Assembly (NCBI GenBank): GCA_030425925.1 | Contig: JAUHZO010000020.1 | Location: forward strand, 1 to 64,000 | DNA: 64,000 bases | Direction: 5' to 3' | DNA from: Alphaproteobacteria bacterium | GTDB lineage: Bacteria > Pseudomonadota > Alphaproteobacteria > Rhodobacterales > Rhodobacteraceae | Shown here: positions 36,806 to 45,917 of the stretch, in pieces | Numbering within the stretch: position 1 is the first letter of the stretch | Layout: each line of letters opens with the position of its first letter | Notes under the pieces: model-generated | The model's input: the letters and a program-made list of their open reading frames with translations, nothing else | Told to the model about the DNA's origin: nothing | Database searches by the model: none | Made by a program: the position numbers and the translations under genes

Positions 36806-38197
36806 TCAGGCGCTGCGCATCAGGCCTTCGGCCTTCACCTGCACCAGCGTCTGGTCCAGGCTTTTCCACGCGCGGTCGATGAGGATGTCGATCTCGTCCT
36901 TCGAGATCACCAGCGGCGGCGAAACGATCATGCGGTCATAGACGTGGCGCATGATCAGGTTGTTGGCAAAGCAGCGTTCGCGGCACAGGAAGCCCACTGT
37001 TCCGGCCTCGGCCTCGAAGCGGGCGCGGCTGGCCTTGTCGGGTGTCAGCGCGATGGAGCCCATCATGCCGACGATCCTTGCCTCGCCCACGAGGGGATGT
37101 TCGGCCAGCGATTCGAAGCGGTCTTTCAGATACGGCGCGGTTTCCTCGCGCACGCGCGTGACAATGCCCTCTTCGTCCAGCAGCCGCAGGTTCTCCAGCG
37201 CCACGGCACAGGCGACGGGGTGGCCGGAATAGGTGTAGCCGTGGTTGAACTCGGTCCCGCCGATCACCTCGGCCACCTCGTCGGACACGATGGACCCGCC
37301 GATGGGCTGGTAGCCCGAGGACAGCCCCTTGGCGATGGTCATGATGTCGGGTGTGATCCCAAGCGTCTGCGCACCGAACCAGTTGCCGGTCCGGCCGAAG
37401 CCGCAGATCACCTCGTCGGCGATAAGCAGGATGCCGTATTGCTTCACGATCCGCTGGATTTCGGGCCAGTAGCTGTCTGGCGGCACGATCACCCCGCCCG
37501 CGCCCTGGATCGGCTCGGCGATGAAGGCCGCCACGTTCTGCGGGCCCAGTTCAAGGATCTTCTCCTCCAGCTGGCGGGCGCGCATCAGGCCGAATTCCTC
37601 CGGGCTCGTCTGGCCGCCTTCCAGCCACCAGTGCGGCTGGTCGATATGGGCGATGCCGGGGATCGGCATGCCGCCCTGGGCGTGCATGCCCTTCATCCCG
37701 CCCAGGCTGCCCGAGCCCACCGAAGACCCGTGATAGCCGTTCCAGCGCGAAATGATCCATTGCCGCTGTGGCTGGCCCTTCTCGGCCCAGTAGGTGCGCA
37801 CCATGCGCAGGTTGGTGTCGTTGGCCTCGGATCCGGACGAGGCAAAGAACACGTGGTTCAGATCCCCCGGAGCCAGGTCCGCCAGACGTTTTGCCAGGGC
37901 GATGGCGGGCACATGGGTGGTCTGGAAGAAGGTGTTGTAGAACGGCAGTTCCAGCATCTGGCGCCGGGCGGCCTCGGCCAGTTCGCTGCGGCCATAGCCG
38001 ATGTTCACGCACCACAGACCGGCCATGCCGTCCAGGATGCGGTGACCGTCGCTGTCGGTCAGCCAGCAGCCTTCGGCACGGGTGATCACGCGCGCGCCCT
38101 TGGCCGCCAGCCCGGCACCATGGGTGAACGGATGCATGTGATGCGCGGCGTCCAGCGCCTGCAACTCGGCGGTGGGGGTATTGGCCGAAAGGGTCAT
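36806..38197 (-). CDS. Class III aminotransferase, putrescine/diamine type (SpuC-like)
   Basis: This 463-aa PLP enzyme starts at MTLSANTPTAEL with AGGAG upstream; a longer frame begins 31 codons earlier without a ribosome site. Motifs: FFASSGSEANDTNLRM (phosphate binding), RWNGYHGSS, DEVICGFGRTGNWFG (Asp contacting PLP) and TIAKGLSSGYQP with the Schiff-base lysine. It resembles omega-aminotransferases that move the amino group of putrescine to pyruvate. Beside a polyamine transporter, oxidoreductase and GntR regulator, putrescine catabolism is the likely job. Confidence 0.9.
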   Translation of the reverse strand: MTLSANTPTAELQALDAAHHMHPFTHGAGLAAKGARVITRAEGCWLTDSDGHRILDGMAGLWCVNIGYGRSELAEAARRQMLELPFYNTFFQTTHVPAIALAKRLADLAPGDLNHVFFASSGSEANDTNLRMVRTYWAEKGQPQRQWIISRWNGYHGSSVGSGSLGGMKGMHAQGGMPIPGIAHIDQPHWWLEGGQTSPEEFGLMRARQLEEKILELGPQNVAAFIAEPIQGAGGVIVPPDSYWPEIQRIVKQYGILLIADEVICGFGRTGNWFGAQTLGITPDIMTIAKGLSSGYQPIGGSIVSDEVAEVIGGTEFNHGYTYSGHPVACAVALENLRLLDEEGIVTRVREETAPYLKDRFESLAEHPLVGEARIVGMMGSIALTPDKASRARFEAEAGTVGFLCRERCFANNLIMRHVYDRMIVSPPLVISKDEIDILIDRAWKSLDQTLVQVKAEGLMRSA

Positions 38198-38273
38198 CAA
38201 AGCTCCTGCAATCTGGGGTGATCCGGGCATGGCGCGCCATGCGGGCACCATGCGGACAGGTTGGCCCAGAATA

Positions 38274-38284
38274 TGATCAAATTC
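38274..38284 (-). promoter_or_regulatory. Putative operator upstream of the aminotransferase
   Basis: TGATCAAATTC lies 77 bases before the aminotransferase ATG and is repeated exactly at 39215-39225 before the solute-binding protein gene. Shared sequence ahead of both ends of the locus suggests a site for the local GntR regulator. Confidence 0.45.
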
Positions 38285-38301
38285 CTCCATGTCAATCGAA
38301 T

Positions 38302-38425
38302 CACCCGCCGCGAGCCCCGTCTCGCGGCGGGGGTGGCAAGGTCATGGTCGCGCAGCGACCGTGACAGCCACACGGCCCCTTGCCGGGTGCATCATCCCCC
38401 CGCGAACCCCGTCTCGCGGCGGGGG
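38302..38425. repeat. Pair of REP-like hairpins
   Basis: Two copies of CCCCGTCTCGCGGCGGGGG (38315-38333, 38407-38425) lie in the 262-base gap between the aminotransferase and the GntR gene. Each sits in a hairpin: CACCCGCCGCGAG pairs with CTCGCGGCGGGGGTG around the first, CCCCCCGCGA with TCGCGGcGGGGG around the second. A small palindrome GGTCGCGCAGCGACC lies between. They may terminate the GntR transcript. Confidence 0.6.
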
Positions 38426-38459
38426 CACCCTGCCGTCCGCCCCGTCGCTCGCCCCGGGT

Positions 38460-39116
38460 TCAGAGCGATGCCGAGATCAGGGCCATGCCCTGTTCCACAT
38501 CCGCGCGCATCGCCTCGGACGCGGCCTGCGCATCGCGCCGCGCCAGGGCGGTCAGCAGGTCCTTGTGGCGGTCCGGAAGGTTGCGCGTGCCGACCTGTCC
38601 GCACACCACCCGCAAGGACGGGCCGAACCGCAGCCACAACCCGTCCACCACACTGGTCAGGATCGGGGCCGCGGCCACCGCGTTCAGGCGGGAGTGGAAC
38701 CGGTGGTTCTGTTTCAGATAGCCCGGGACATCCCCCCGGGCGATGGCCGCATCAAGCGCTGTGTCGATGGCGCGCAGCGCGTCGATCTCCTCGGGCCCGG
38801 CCAGATGCGCCGCGCGCGCGGCCAGCAGCGGCTCCAGCGCCACGCGGGCTTCGGTCAGTTCCGCCACCGCTGCCGCATCGAGTTCGGGAACCGTGATCCG
38901 GCGGTTGCCCAGCATCTGCAAGGCACCTTCGGCGCAGAGCCGCCGCAGCGCCTCGCGCACCGGCGTCATCCCCGCCCCGGTGTCCTCCACCAGCCCCTGG
39001 ATCGTCACCGGCTGCCCCGGCGCCAGCGCGCCGAAAAGCACCCTGTCGCGCAGGTCGCGATAGGCGCGTTCATGCGCGGGAAGCCCGGTGCCGCCCGGCT
39101 CTGCCTCTTTGTTCAT
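38460..39116 (-). CDS. GntR-family transcriptional regulator with FCD domain
   Basis: This 218-aa regulator has an N-terminal winged helix (DLRDRVLFGALAPGQPV, MTPVREALRRLCAEGAL) and an all-helical C-terminal FCD ligand domain (ARVALEPLLAARAAHL, NHRFHSRLNAVA) with histidines for metal or ligand binding. The start MNKEAEPG is chosen; the frame runs further upstream. It is divergent from the transporter operon and upstream of the aminotransferase on its own strand, so it most likely controls both in response to a polyamine or product. Confidence 0.92.
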   Translation of the reverse strand: MNKEAEPGGTGLPAHERAYRDLRDRVLFGALAPGQPVTIQGLVEDTGAGMTPVREALRRLCAEGALQMLGNRRITVPELDAAAVAELTEARVALEPLLAARAAHLAGPEEIDALRAIDTALDAAIARGDVPGYLKQNHRFHSRLNAVAAAPILTSVVDGLWLRFGPSLRVVCGQVGTRNLPDRHKDLLTALARRDAQAASEAMRADVEQGMALISASL

Positions 39117-39194
39117 CGCCTCGCCCCTGCCTTTGCCGATGCCCCGCACGCTGCCGCTTGCACAGCGCCGTACAGCATGAAAACATCGCAAGGG

Positions 39195-39225
39195 TTGCAG
39201 AAAAATGCAACGTTTGATCAAATTC
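39195..39225 (+). promoter_or_regulatory. Operator cluster upstream of the polyamine transporter operon
   Basis: An inverted repeat TTGCA-N6-TGCAA (39195-39210) and a palindrome TTTGATCAAA (39213-39222) with TGATCAAATTC (39215-39225) lie 45-75 bases before the ATG, in the divergent spacer shared with the GntR gene. Typical for a local repressor; identity of the binder is inferred. Confidence 0.5.
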
Positions 39226-39270
39226 AACGGGCCGGGGGCAGGATCGCCCCCGCTGCTCAGGGAGAAAAAG

Positions 39271-40359
39271 ATGAAGAAGACACCGTTCATGAGTCTCGCC
39301 GCGTCTCTGGCGCTGGCGGCCGGGATGGCCGGGGCCGAAGAAGTCCGCGTCTACAACTGGTCCGACTATATCGACGAAAGCCTGCTGGAAAAGTTCGAGC
39401 AGGAAACCGGTATCGACCTGATCTATGACGTCTTCGACAGCAACGAAGTGCTGGAAACCAAGATGCTGGCCGGGGGATCGGGCTATGACGTGGTGGTGCC
39501 CACCGGCACCTTCCTGCAGCGCCAGATCGCGGCAGGCGCATTCCAGCCGCTGGACAAGGACCAGTTGCCCAACATCGCCAACATGTGGGACGTGATCGAA
39601 AAGCGCACCGCGACCTATGACGAGGGCAACGCCTATTCGATCAACTACATGTGGGGCACCACCGGCATCGGCGTGAACACCGGCAAGGTGGCCGAACTGC
39701 TGGGCGACGATGCGCCCATCGGCTCGCTGGCGCTGGTCTTCGACCCGGCGAACATGGAAAAGCTTGCCTCGTGCGGCGTGCACTTCCTCGATGCCCCCAC
39801 CGAGATGATCCCCGCCGCGCTGGCCTATGCCGGGATGGACCCGGATGCCAAGGACGAGGCCGCGCTGGCCAAGGCCGAAGAGGTGATCATGGCCGTGCGG
39901 CCGCATATCCAGAAGTTCCACAGCTCGGAATACATCAACGCGCTGGCCAATGGCGACATCTGTGTGGCGTTTGGCTGGTCCGGCGACATCCTGCAGGCGC
40001 GCGACCGTGCGGCCGAGGCCGAAAACGGCGTCGAGATCGCCTACAACGCGCCGTCCGAAGGCGCGCTGATGTGGTTCGACCAGATGGCCATCCCGGTGGA
40101 CGCGCCGAACCCGGCAGGCGCGCATGTGTTCCTGAACTTCATCATGGACGCCCAGAACATGGCCACGGCGTCGAACTATGTCTATTACGCCAACGGCAAC
40201 CTCGCGAGCCAGGAGTTCCTGATCGAGGACGTGATCGGCGACACCGCGATCTACCCGGATGCGGCGGCGCTGGAGAATCTGTACACCGTCACGCCGTTCG
40301 GCCCGCGCGAGCAGCGGACGCTGACGCGGCTGTGGACCCGGATCAAGTCGGGCACCTGA
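39271..40359 (+). CDS. potF: Polyamine ABC transporter substrate-binding protein (PotF-like)
   Basis: This 362-aa protein has a signal peptide (residues 1-~21, ending AGMAGAEE) and the polyamine-binding fold: [18 protein letters not shown], then [34 protein letters not shown] and [12 protein letters not shown]. These match PotD/PotF, which capture spermidine or putrescine in the periplasm. The start follows GGGAG. It is first in the operon, followed by a stable hairpin before the ATPase gene, typical where the binding protein is made in excess. Confidence 0.94.
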   Translation: MKKTPFMSLAASLALAAGMAGAEEVRVYNWSDYIDESLLEKFEQETGIDLIYDVFDSNEVLETKMLAGGSGYDVVVPTGTFLQRQIAAGAFQPLDKDQLPNIANMWDVIEKRTATYDEGNAYSINYMWGTTGIGVNTGKVAELLGDDAPIGSLALVFDPANMEKLASCGVHFLDAPTEMIPAALAYAGMDPDAKDEAALAKAEEVIMAVRPHIQKFHSSEYINALANGDICVAFGWSGDILQARDRAAEAENGVEIAYNAPSEGALMWFDQMAIPVDAPNPAGAHVFLNFIMDAQNMATASNYVYYANGNLASQEFLIEDVIGDTAIYPDAAALENLYTVTPFGPREQRTLTRLWTRIKSGT

Positions 40360-40378
40360 GCCCCGACTTGCCGCTTCA

Positions 40379-40405
40379 GCGCCCCGGCCCGCCAGGCCGG
40401 GGCGC
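40379..40405 (+). other. Intercistronic hairpin after the binding-protein gene
   Basis: A perfect 11-bp GC stem (GCGCCCCGGCC / GGCCGGGGCGC, loop CGCCA) lies 19 bases past the potF-like stop, without a T-run. By analogy with malE-malF it may protect the upstream mRNA and lower expression of downstream genes. Confidence 0.6.
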
Positions 40406-40456
40406 ACACGTCACGCGCCCGGCTTCTGCCCGGCCACGCCTGGGGATCTGCACGAC

Positions 40457-41842
40457 ATGGTCAACGAAACCCGCTTTGCCCCCTGGGACGATCCCGAGGC
40501 CCGGCCTCTGATCCAGTTCCGGGGTGTGACCAAGCGCTTTGGCGACTTCACCGCGATCGATGACCTGACGCTGGACATCTATCCGCGAGAGTTCTTTGCC
40601 CTGCTCGGCCCGTCCGGCTGCGGCAAGACCACCATGATGCGCATGCTGGCCGGGTTCGAAGAGCCGACGGCGGGCGAGATCCTGCTGGACGGGCGCGACA
40701 TCGCCCATGTGCCGCCGAACCGGCGGCCGGTGAACATGATGTTCCAGTCCTACGCGCTGTTCCCGCATCTGTCGGTCTGGGACAACATCGCCTTTGGCCT
40801 GCGCCGCGAAAGCCGTGACAAGGCGGCGATCGAGGCCCGGGTCGAGGAAATGCTGCGCCTGACCCGGCTGACGAAATTCGCCCGCCGCAAGCCGCACCAG
40901 ATTTCCGGCGGGCAGCGCCAGCGCGTGGCGCTGGCGCGGTCCCTTGCCAAGGCACCGAAACTGCTGCTTCTGGACGAACCGCTGGGCGCGCTTGACCGCA
41001 AGCTGCGCGAAGAAACGCAGTTCGAGCTGATGGATATCCAGGAAAAGACCGGCACGACCTTCGTGATCGTCACCCATGACCAGGAAGAGGCGATGACCGT
41101 CGCCTCGCGCGTGGCGGTGATGGACGAAGGCCGGATCGTGCAGGTGGCCACGCCGGAAGTGATCTACGAGGCCCCGAATTCCGTCTATGTCGCCGATTTC
41201 ATCGGCGACGTGAACCTGCTGCGCGGCACCGCGCGGGCCCGCCCCGCCGAAACCGCCCCGGAGGACCAGCCGCAGGAAACACAGCAGGCCGCGCCCGACG
41301 CCATGCCCGAACAGGTGCCGGCGACGAAACCGGGCGACCGGCGCTACCAGCCCAATGCGCTTGGCATGCGACTGCACAACACGCTGGCGCGTGTCTTCGG
41401 CGCCTGGATCGAGGACGAGCCCAAACGTCTGCCCGCGCCCGAACCCGCCGCCGCGCCCAAGCCCAAGGCCGCCCCGGCACCTGCACCCGCGCCGGACATC
41501 CCTCCGGGCGGGATCGAGATCGACTGGGCCCAGGGCCAGCCCGCGGTGATCGCCGCCAATGGCGAGCCCGCGCTGGACGGCAAGCCGGTGGTTCTGGCGC
41601 TGCGCCCCGAAAAGGTGAGCATCGCCAAGGACAGGCCCGTTGCCCCCAACGTTCTGGGCGGCAAGGTGATCGATATCGGCTATCTGGGCAATATCTCGAC
41701 CTATCACGTGCAACTGTCCGACGGCTCCATGGTCAAGGCGCAGGCCACCAACACCCGCCGCATCGCCCGGCGCGACATCACCTGGGAGGACGAGGTCTGG
41801 ATCAGCTTCTCGGCCACCGCGGGCGTGGTGCTGGCGGAATGA
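40457..41842 (+). CDS. potG: Polyamine ABC transporter ATPase with an unusual C-terminal insertion
   Basis: This 461-aa protein has Walker [15 protein letters not shown], the signature [18 protein letters not shown], Walker [13 protein letters not shown] and the switch His (VTHDQEEA), all intact. The C-terminal TOBE regulatory region is split by a ~95-residue Pro/Ala/Glu-rich insertion (about 258-352, e.g. [20 protein letters not shown]) before [14 protein letters not shown]. Family members are usually ~375 aa. It drives uptake together with the two permeases. Confidence 0.94.
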   Translation: MVNETRFAPWDDPEARPLIQFRGVTKRFGDFTAIDDLTLDIYPREFFALLGPSGCGKTTMMRMLAGFEEPTAGEILLDGRDIAHVPPNRRPVNMMFQSYALFPHLSVWDNIAFGLRRESRDKAAIEARVEEMLRLTRLTKFARRKPHQISGGQRQRVALARSLAKAPKLLLLDEPLGALDRKLREETQFELMDIQEKTGTTFVIVTHDQEEAMTVASRVAVMDEGRIVQVATPEVIYEAPNSVYVADFIGDVNLLRGTARARPAETAPEDQPQETQQAAPDAMPEQVPATKPGDRRYQPNALGMRLHNTLARVFGAWIEDEPKRLPAPEPAAAPKPKAAPAPAPAPDIPPGGIEIDWAQGQPAVIAANGEPALDGKPVVLALRPEKVSIAKDRPVAPNVLGGKVIDIGYLGNISTYHVQLSDGSMVKAQATNTRRIARRDITWEDEVWISFSATAGVVLAE

Positions 41843-41941
41843 CCGGGATCGGCCCAATCCGGCAGGCAGGGCCTGCCCCGGCGCGCAAGGTCGCCGGACG
41901 GGCACCCCGCGCGCGGCATCCGGTTCGGGCGGAGATGCGCC

Positions 41942-42832
41942 ATGCGTAGGGCCCTGCTGATCGCCAGCCCCTATCTGTGGCTTCTGGCGCTGTTCCTGGT
42001 GCCGTTTGCCATCGTGCTCAAGATCTCGCTGTCGGACATCGCGCTGGCCCGTCCGCCCTACATGCCGCAATGGCATCCCGGCGACGGGCTGGTGGCACTG
42101 GGAGAATTCCTGGGCAGTCTCGATTTCGAGAATTTCGTCTTCCTGACGCAGGACGACCTCTACTGGAAGGCCTATCTCAGCTCGCTCCGCATCGCATTGA
42201 TCTCAACCGCGCTGACGCTGCTTGTGGGGTATCCCATCGCCTACGGCATGGCCCGCGCCGCGCCGGAATGGCGGCCGACGCTTCTGATGCTGGTGATCCT
42301 GCCGTTCTGGACCTCGTTCCTGATCCGGGTCTATTCCTGGATGGGGATCCTGTCCACCGAAGGCGTTCTGAACCAGTTCCTGACCGGGCTTGGCCTGATT
42401 TCGGAGCCGCTGCAGGTCCTCAACACCAACACCGCAGTCTATATCGGCATCGTCTACACCTACCTGCCGTTCATGATCCTGCCGATCTACTCGGCGCTGG
42501 AAAAGCTGGACGATGCCCTGCTCGAAGCCGCCGAGGACCTGGGCTGCAACCGGACCGAGGCCTTCTGGCTGGTCACCTTCCCGCTGTCGCGCACCGGGAT
42601 CGTGGCGGGCTGTTTCCTCGTCTTCATCCCCTCGCTGGGTGAATTCGTGATCCCCTCGCTTCTGGGCGGGTCCGACACGCTGATGATCGGCAAGATCCTG
42701 TGGGAAGAGTTCTTTTCGAACCGCGACTGGCCGGTGGCCTCGGCGGTGGCGGTGATCCTGCTGTTGATCCTGATCGTGCCCATCGTGCTGTTCCAGCGCA
42801 GCGAGGAAAAGGCACGGGAGGCCGCGAAATGA
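41942..42832 (+). CDS. potH: Polyamine ABC transporter permease (PotH-like)
   Basis: This 296-aa membrane protein has about six helices. It contains the PotH-type opening (SPYLWLLALFLVPFAIVLKI) and the EAA loop contacting the ATPase (LLEAAEDLGCNRTEAFWLVT). Its stop overlaps the start of the next permease (ATGA). There is a 99-base gap to the ATPase gene. Confidence 0.94.
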   Translation: MRRALLIASPYLWLLALFLVPFAIVLKISLSDIALARPPYMPQWHPGDGLVALGEFLGSLDFENFVFLTQDDLYWKAYLSSLRIALISTALTLLVGYPIAYGMARAAPEWRPTLLMLVILPFWTSFLIRVYSWMGILSTEGVLNQFLTGLGLISEPLQVLNTNTAVYIGIVYTYLPFMILPIYSALEKLDDALLEAAEDLGCNRTEAFWLVTFPLSRTGIVAGCFLVFIPSLGEFVIPSLLGGSDTLMIGKILWEEFFSNRDWPVASAVAVILLLILIVPIVLFQRSEEKAREAAK

Positions 42833-43647
42833 GACGTTTCTCCTGGTTCAACGCCACTTCGCTGACGCTGGGCTTTGCCTTTCTCTACCTGCCAATGATC
42901 ATCCTGGTGGTCTACAGCTTCAACGATTCCCGCCTTGTGACGGTCTGGGCGGGCTTCTCGACAAAATGGTACGGCGAACTGGTGCGGAACGAGGAATTCC
43001 TCGACGCCGCATGGGTCACCGTCCGCGTTGCCTTTTTCAGTTCCTGTCTTGCGACGGTGCTGGGCACCATGGCGGCCTATGTGCTGGTGCGCGCTGGGCG
43101 GTTCCGCGGACGGACGCTGTTTTCCGGCATGATCTATGCACCGCTGGTGATGCCCGAGGTGATCACCGGTCTGTCGCTGCTGCTGCTGTTCATCGGGATC
43201 GGGCTGGACCGGGGCGTGTTCACCGTGGTGCTGGCGCACACCACCTTTGCGATGTGCTATGTCTCGGTGGTGGTGTCCTCGCGGCTGACGACCTTTGACA
43301 CCGCACTGGAAGAGGCCGCGCTGGATCTGGGCGCGTCGCAATTCGACAGTTTCCGCCTTGTCACGCTGCCGATCATCGCTCCGGCGGTGATCTCGGGTTG
43401 GCTGCTGGCGTTCACGCTGTCGCTGGACGATCTTGTGATCGCCTCGTTCACCACCGGGCCCGGCGCGACGACGCTGCCGATCAAGGTGTTCTCGGCGGTG
43501 CGCCTTGGGGTCAGCCCCGAAATCAACGCCCTGTCCACCATCATGATCGGGATCGTGACCGTGGGTGTCATCATTGCCTCGCTGATCTCGAAACGCGCCG
43601 CGGTGGCGCAGGCGCGTGACGAACAGGCGGCCCCGCGCACCACATGA
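42829..43647 (+). CDS. potI: Polyamine ABC transporter permease (PotI-like)
   Basis: This is a 272-aa membrane protein with six predicted helices: FAFLYLPMIILVVYSFNDSR at the start and the EAA motif LEEAALDLGASQFDSFRLVT. It pairs with the PotH-like subunit. It overlaps both neighbours by four bases (ATGA), so the permeases and the oxidoreductase are made together. Confidence 0.94.
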   Translation: MRRFSWFNATSLTLGFAFLYLPMIILVVYSFNDSRLVTVWAGFSTKWYGELVRNEEFLDAAWVTVRVAFFSSCLATVLGTMAAYVLVRAGRFRGRTLFSGMIYAPLVMPEVITGLSLLLLFIGIGLDRGVFTVVLAHTTFAMCYVSVVVSSRLTTFDTALEEAALDLGASQFDSFRLVTLPIIAPAVISGWLLAFTLSLDDLVIASFTTGPGATTLPIKVFSAVRLGVSPEINALSTIMIGIVTVGVIIASLISKRAAVAQARDEQAAPRTT

Positions 43648-44939
43648 GGCGGCTGTACGAGGCCGCCGCCTATGCTCCGACGGTCGGGTCCTTTTGGGAG
43701 GAAACGGCCTGCGCCACGCCGTGGCCCGCGCTTGACCGCGATCTCGATGTCGACGTGGCGATCATCGGCGGCGGCTTCACCGGGCTGAATGCCGCGCTGG
43801 TGCTGGCCGGGGCCGGTCAGCGGGTCGCGGTGCTGGAGGCCGAGCGCGCGGGCTGGGGCGCGTCGGGGCGCAATGGCGGGTTCTGCTGCCTTGGCGGCGG
43901 CAAGGCCCCGGACGGACTGCTGAAACGGCGGTTCGGGGCGGCCGCCCTGACCGGATGGCACGCGACACAGGCCGCCGCGGTGGCGCATGTGCGCGCCGTG
44001 CTCGACCGCCACGGGATCGACGCAGACACCCATTCCGAAGGCGAAACCCTGCTGGCCCACACCCCCCGCGCCTGGGCCGCCCTGCAACGCGAGGCGGCGA
44101 ACGACCCCTCGCTGCGCCTGACCCCTCGCACGGCCTTGCGGCAAGAGGGGCTGGGCGGGCCGTGGCACGGCGCGCTCACGTCACCCACGGGCTTTGCCCT
44201 GAACCCGATGCGCTATCTCGACGGTCTGGCACAGGCGGTGCGCAAGGCCGGGGCCGCGCTTTATGCGCAGGCCCGGGTTCAGACGCTGACGCCCGGCGCG
44301 GTCTGGCACCTGCACACCGCCACGCACGAAATCCGCGCGCGGCAGGTCGTGCTGGCCACCAACGGCTATTCGTCCGAAGACCTTCCCGCCTGGCTGGCCG
44401 CGCGGACGATGCCGGTGGCCTCGCGCATCCTTGTCACCCGCCCGCTGTCGCCGGAAGAGCAGGACGCGGCGGGCTGGTGGTCGTCGCAGATGGCCTATGA
44501 CAGCCGCACGCTGCTGCATTACTTCCGGCTGATGCCCGACAGGCGGTTCCTGTTCGGCATGCGCGGCGGGCTTTTCGCGACGCCGCGGGCCGAGGCGCGC
44601 CTGTCGGCCCGCATCCGCGCCGATTTCGCCCGGCTTTTCCCTGCCTGGCAAGGCGTGGAGATCACCCATGAATGGAGCGGGCTGGTCTGCCTGATGCGCG
44701 CGCTTGTGCCCTTTGCCGGGCCGGTGCCAGGGCATCCCGGCCTTTTCGCGGCCATGGGCTATCACGGCAACGGCGTCGCGATGGGCAGCCTGACCGGCGC
44801 GCTGCTGGCCCGCGCAATGCTGGGCGAGGACGCGATCCCGGCGGTCATGCGCCCGACCCCGCGCCGCTTTCCGCTGGGCCGTCACCGCCGCCTGCTGCTG
44901 GCCCCGGCCTATCTTGCGGCGGAGTGGCTGGATCTCTGA
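43644..44939 (+). CDS. FAD-dependent oxidoreductase, PuuB/DadA-like
   Basis: This 431-aa flavoprotein of the D-amino-acid-oxidase family has the FAD motif DVAIIGGGFTGLNAALVL, then AGWGASGRNGGFC and the C-terminal AMGYHGNGVAMG. It resembles gamma-glutamylputrescine oxidase PuuB. No PuuA-type ligase is in the window, so the true substrate could be a free amine, an N-alkylated amino acid or a gamma-glutamyl amine. It is the last gene of the transporter operon, coupled to potI. A polyamine-related role is inferred from context. Confidence 0.88.
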   Translation: MRRLYEAAAYAPTVGSFWEETACATPWPALDRDLDVDVAIIGGGFTGLNAALVLAGAGQRVAVLEAERAGWGASGRNGGFCCLGGGKAPDGLLKRRFGAAALTGWHATQAAAVAHVRAVLDRHGIDADTHSEGETLLAHTPRAWAALQREAANDPSLRLTPRTALRQEGLGGPWHGALTSPTGFALNPMRYLDGLAQAVRKAGAALYAQARVQTLTPGAVWHLHTATHEIRARQVVLATNGYSSEDLPAWLAARTMPVASRILVTRPLSPEEQDAAGWWSSQMAYDSRTLLHYFRLMPDRRFLFGMRGGLFATPRAEARLSARIRADFARLFPAWQGVEITHEWSGLVCLMRALVPFAGPVPGHPGLFAAMGYHGNGVAMGSLTGALLARAMLGEDAIPAVMRPTPRRFPLGRHRRLLLAPAYLAAEWLDL

Positions 44940-44941
44940 AC

Positions 44942-45856
44942 CTATCCGTTCGGCGTCATGCCGGGACGCGCCTTGCCGCGCTGCAGGCCAAGCTGGCGTT
45001 CGCGCCAGATGATCAGGATACCCGCCACGATGATGATGGCCGATCCGGTCAGCACCATGACCGTCGGCACCTCGTCAAAGAAGACCAGCCCGAAGATGAT
45101 CGCCAGAAGGATCGAGGCGTATTCGAAGGGCGCCAGCAGCGCCGCCCCGGCAAAGCGGTAGGACGAGGTCAGAAAGATCTGCCCGAGCCCGCCCAGGAAA
45201 CCGGAGAGGATCAGCAGGCCCACCGGCCCCGCGCCCGGCCATGTCCAGCCAAATGGCGCGGTGAACAGGGCAAAGACGGTGGCAGTCAGCGAGAAATAGA
45301 AGACGATGGCCGCCGTGTCCTCGGTCTGGACCATGCGGCGGATATGGATCTGCGCCAGCGCGCGGAACATGGCCGAGGCCAGCACCAGCCCCGCCCCCAG
45401 TTGCGCGGCGCTGTCCACGTTGTCCAGCGTCAGGCGCGGCCAGAGGATGATCAGCACGCCCACCAGACCCGCGGCAACCGCGCTCATCCGGAACAGCCGG
45501 ATGCGTTCGCCCAGCAGGATCGCGGCCAGGATCACCGTCATCAGCGGCGCAGCATAGCCCAGCGCCGTGACCTCGGGCAGGGGCAGCAGCCCCAGCGCGG
45601 CAAAGCCGCAGCCCATGGCCGACACGCCGATCAACCCGCGCCAGGCATGGCGCAGCGGGACCTGGGTGCGCAGGCCCGTCGACAGATCGCCGCGCCAGGC
45701 CAGCCAGCCGATGATGATCGGCATGGCAAAGAAGGACCGGAAAAACACCGCCTCGCCAGGCGGCACAAGGTCCGAGGTCGCCTTGATCAGCGACGCCATG
45801 ACGGTGAAAATCGTGATCGCAATCAGCTTCAGCGCAATACCGCGCAGCGGGGACAT
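44942..45856 (-). CDS. EamA/DMT-family transporter
   Basis: This 304-aa protein has ten predicted helices as two EamA repeats (MSPLRGIALKLIAITIFTVM ... ; second half from FYFSLTATVFALF), ending in a short basic tail. DMT exporters move amino acids or metabolites; the substrate is unknown. The start follows AAGGAG. It is last on the minus strand after ilvD and its followers, and ends two bases from the convergent oxidoreductase. Confidence 0.92.
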   Translation of the reverse strand: MSPLRGIALKLIAITIFTVMASLIKATSDLVPPGEAVFFRSFFAMPIIIGWLAWRGDLSTGLRTQVPLRHAWRGLIGVSAMGCGFAALGLLPLPEVTALGYAAPLMTVILAAILLGERIRLFRMSAVAAGLVGVLIILWPRLTLDNVDSAAQLGAGLVLASAMFRALAQIHIRRMVQTEDTAAIVFYFSLTATVFALFTAPFGWTWPGAGPVGLLILSGFLGGLGQIFLTSSYRFAGAALLAPFEYASILLAIIFGLVFFDEVPTVMVLTGSAIIIVAGILIIWRERQLGLQRGKARPGMTPNG

Positions 45857-45917
45857 CGGCGCTCCTTTCGGGATGGCGCGACTGTGGACCCGCGCGCCGC
45901 CAACGTCAATCTGCGGA

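Noticed and set aside
43644-44939. Firm puuB assignment with a complete gamma-glutamyl putrescine pathway
   Set aside because: No puuA, puuC or puuD-type hydrolase is present; the puuD at 34958 is urate hydroxylase, a different gene with the same symbol.
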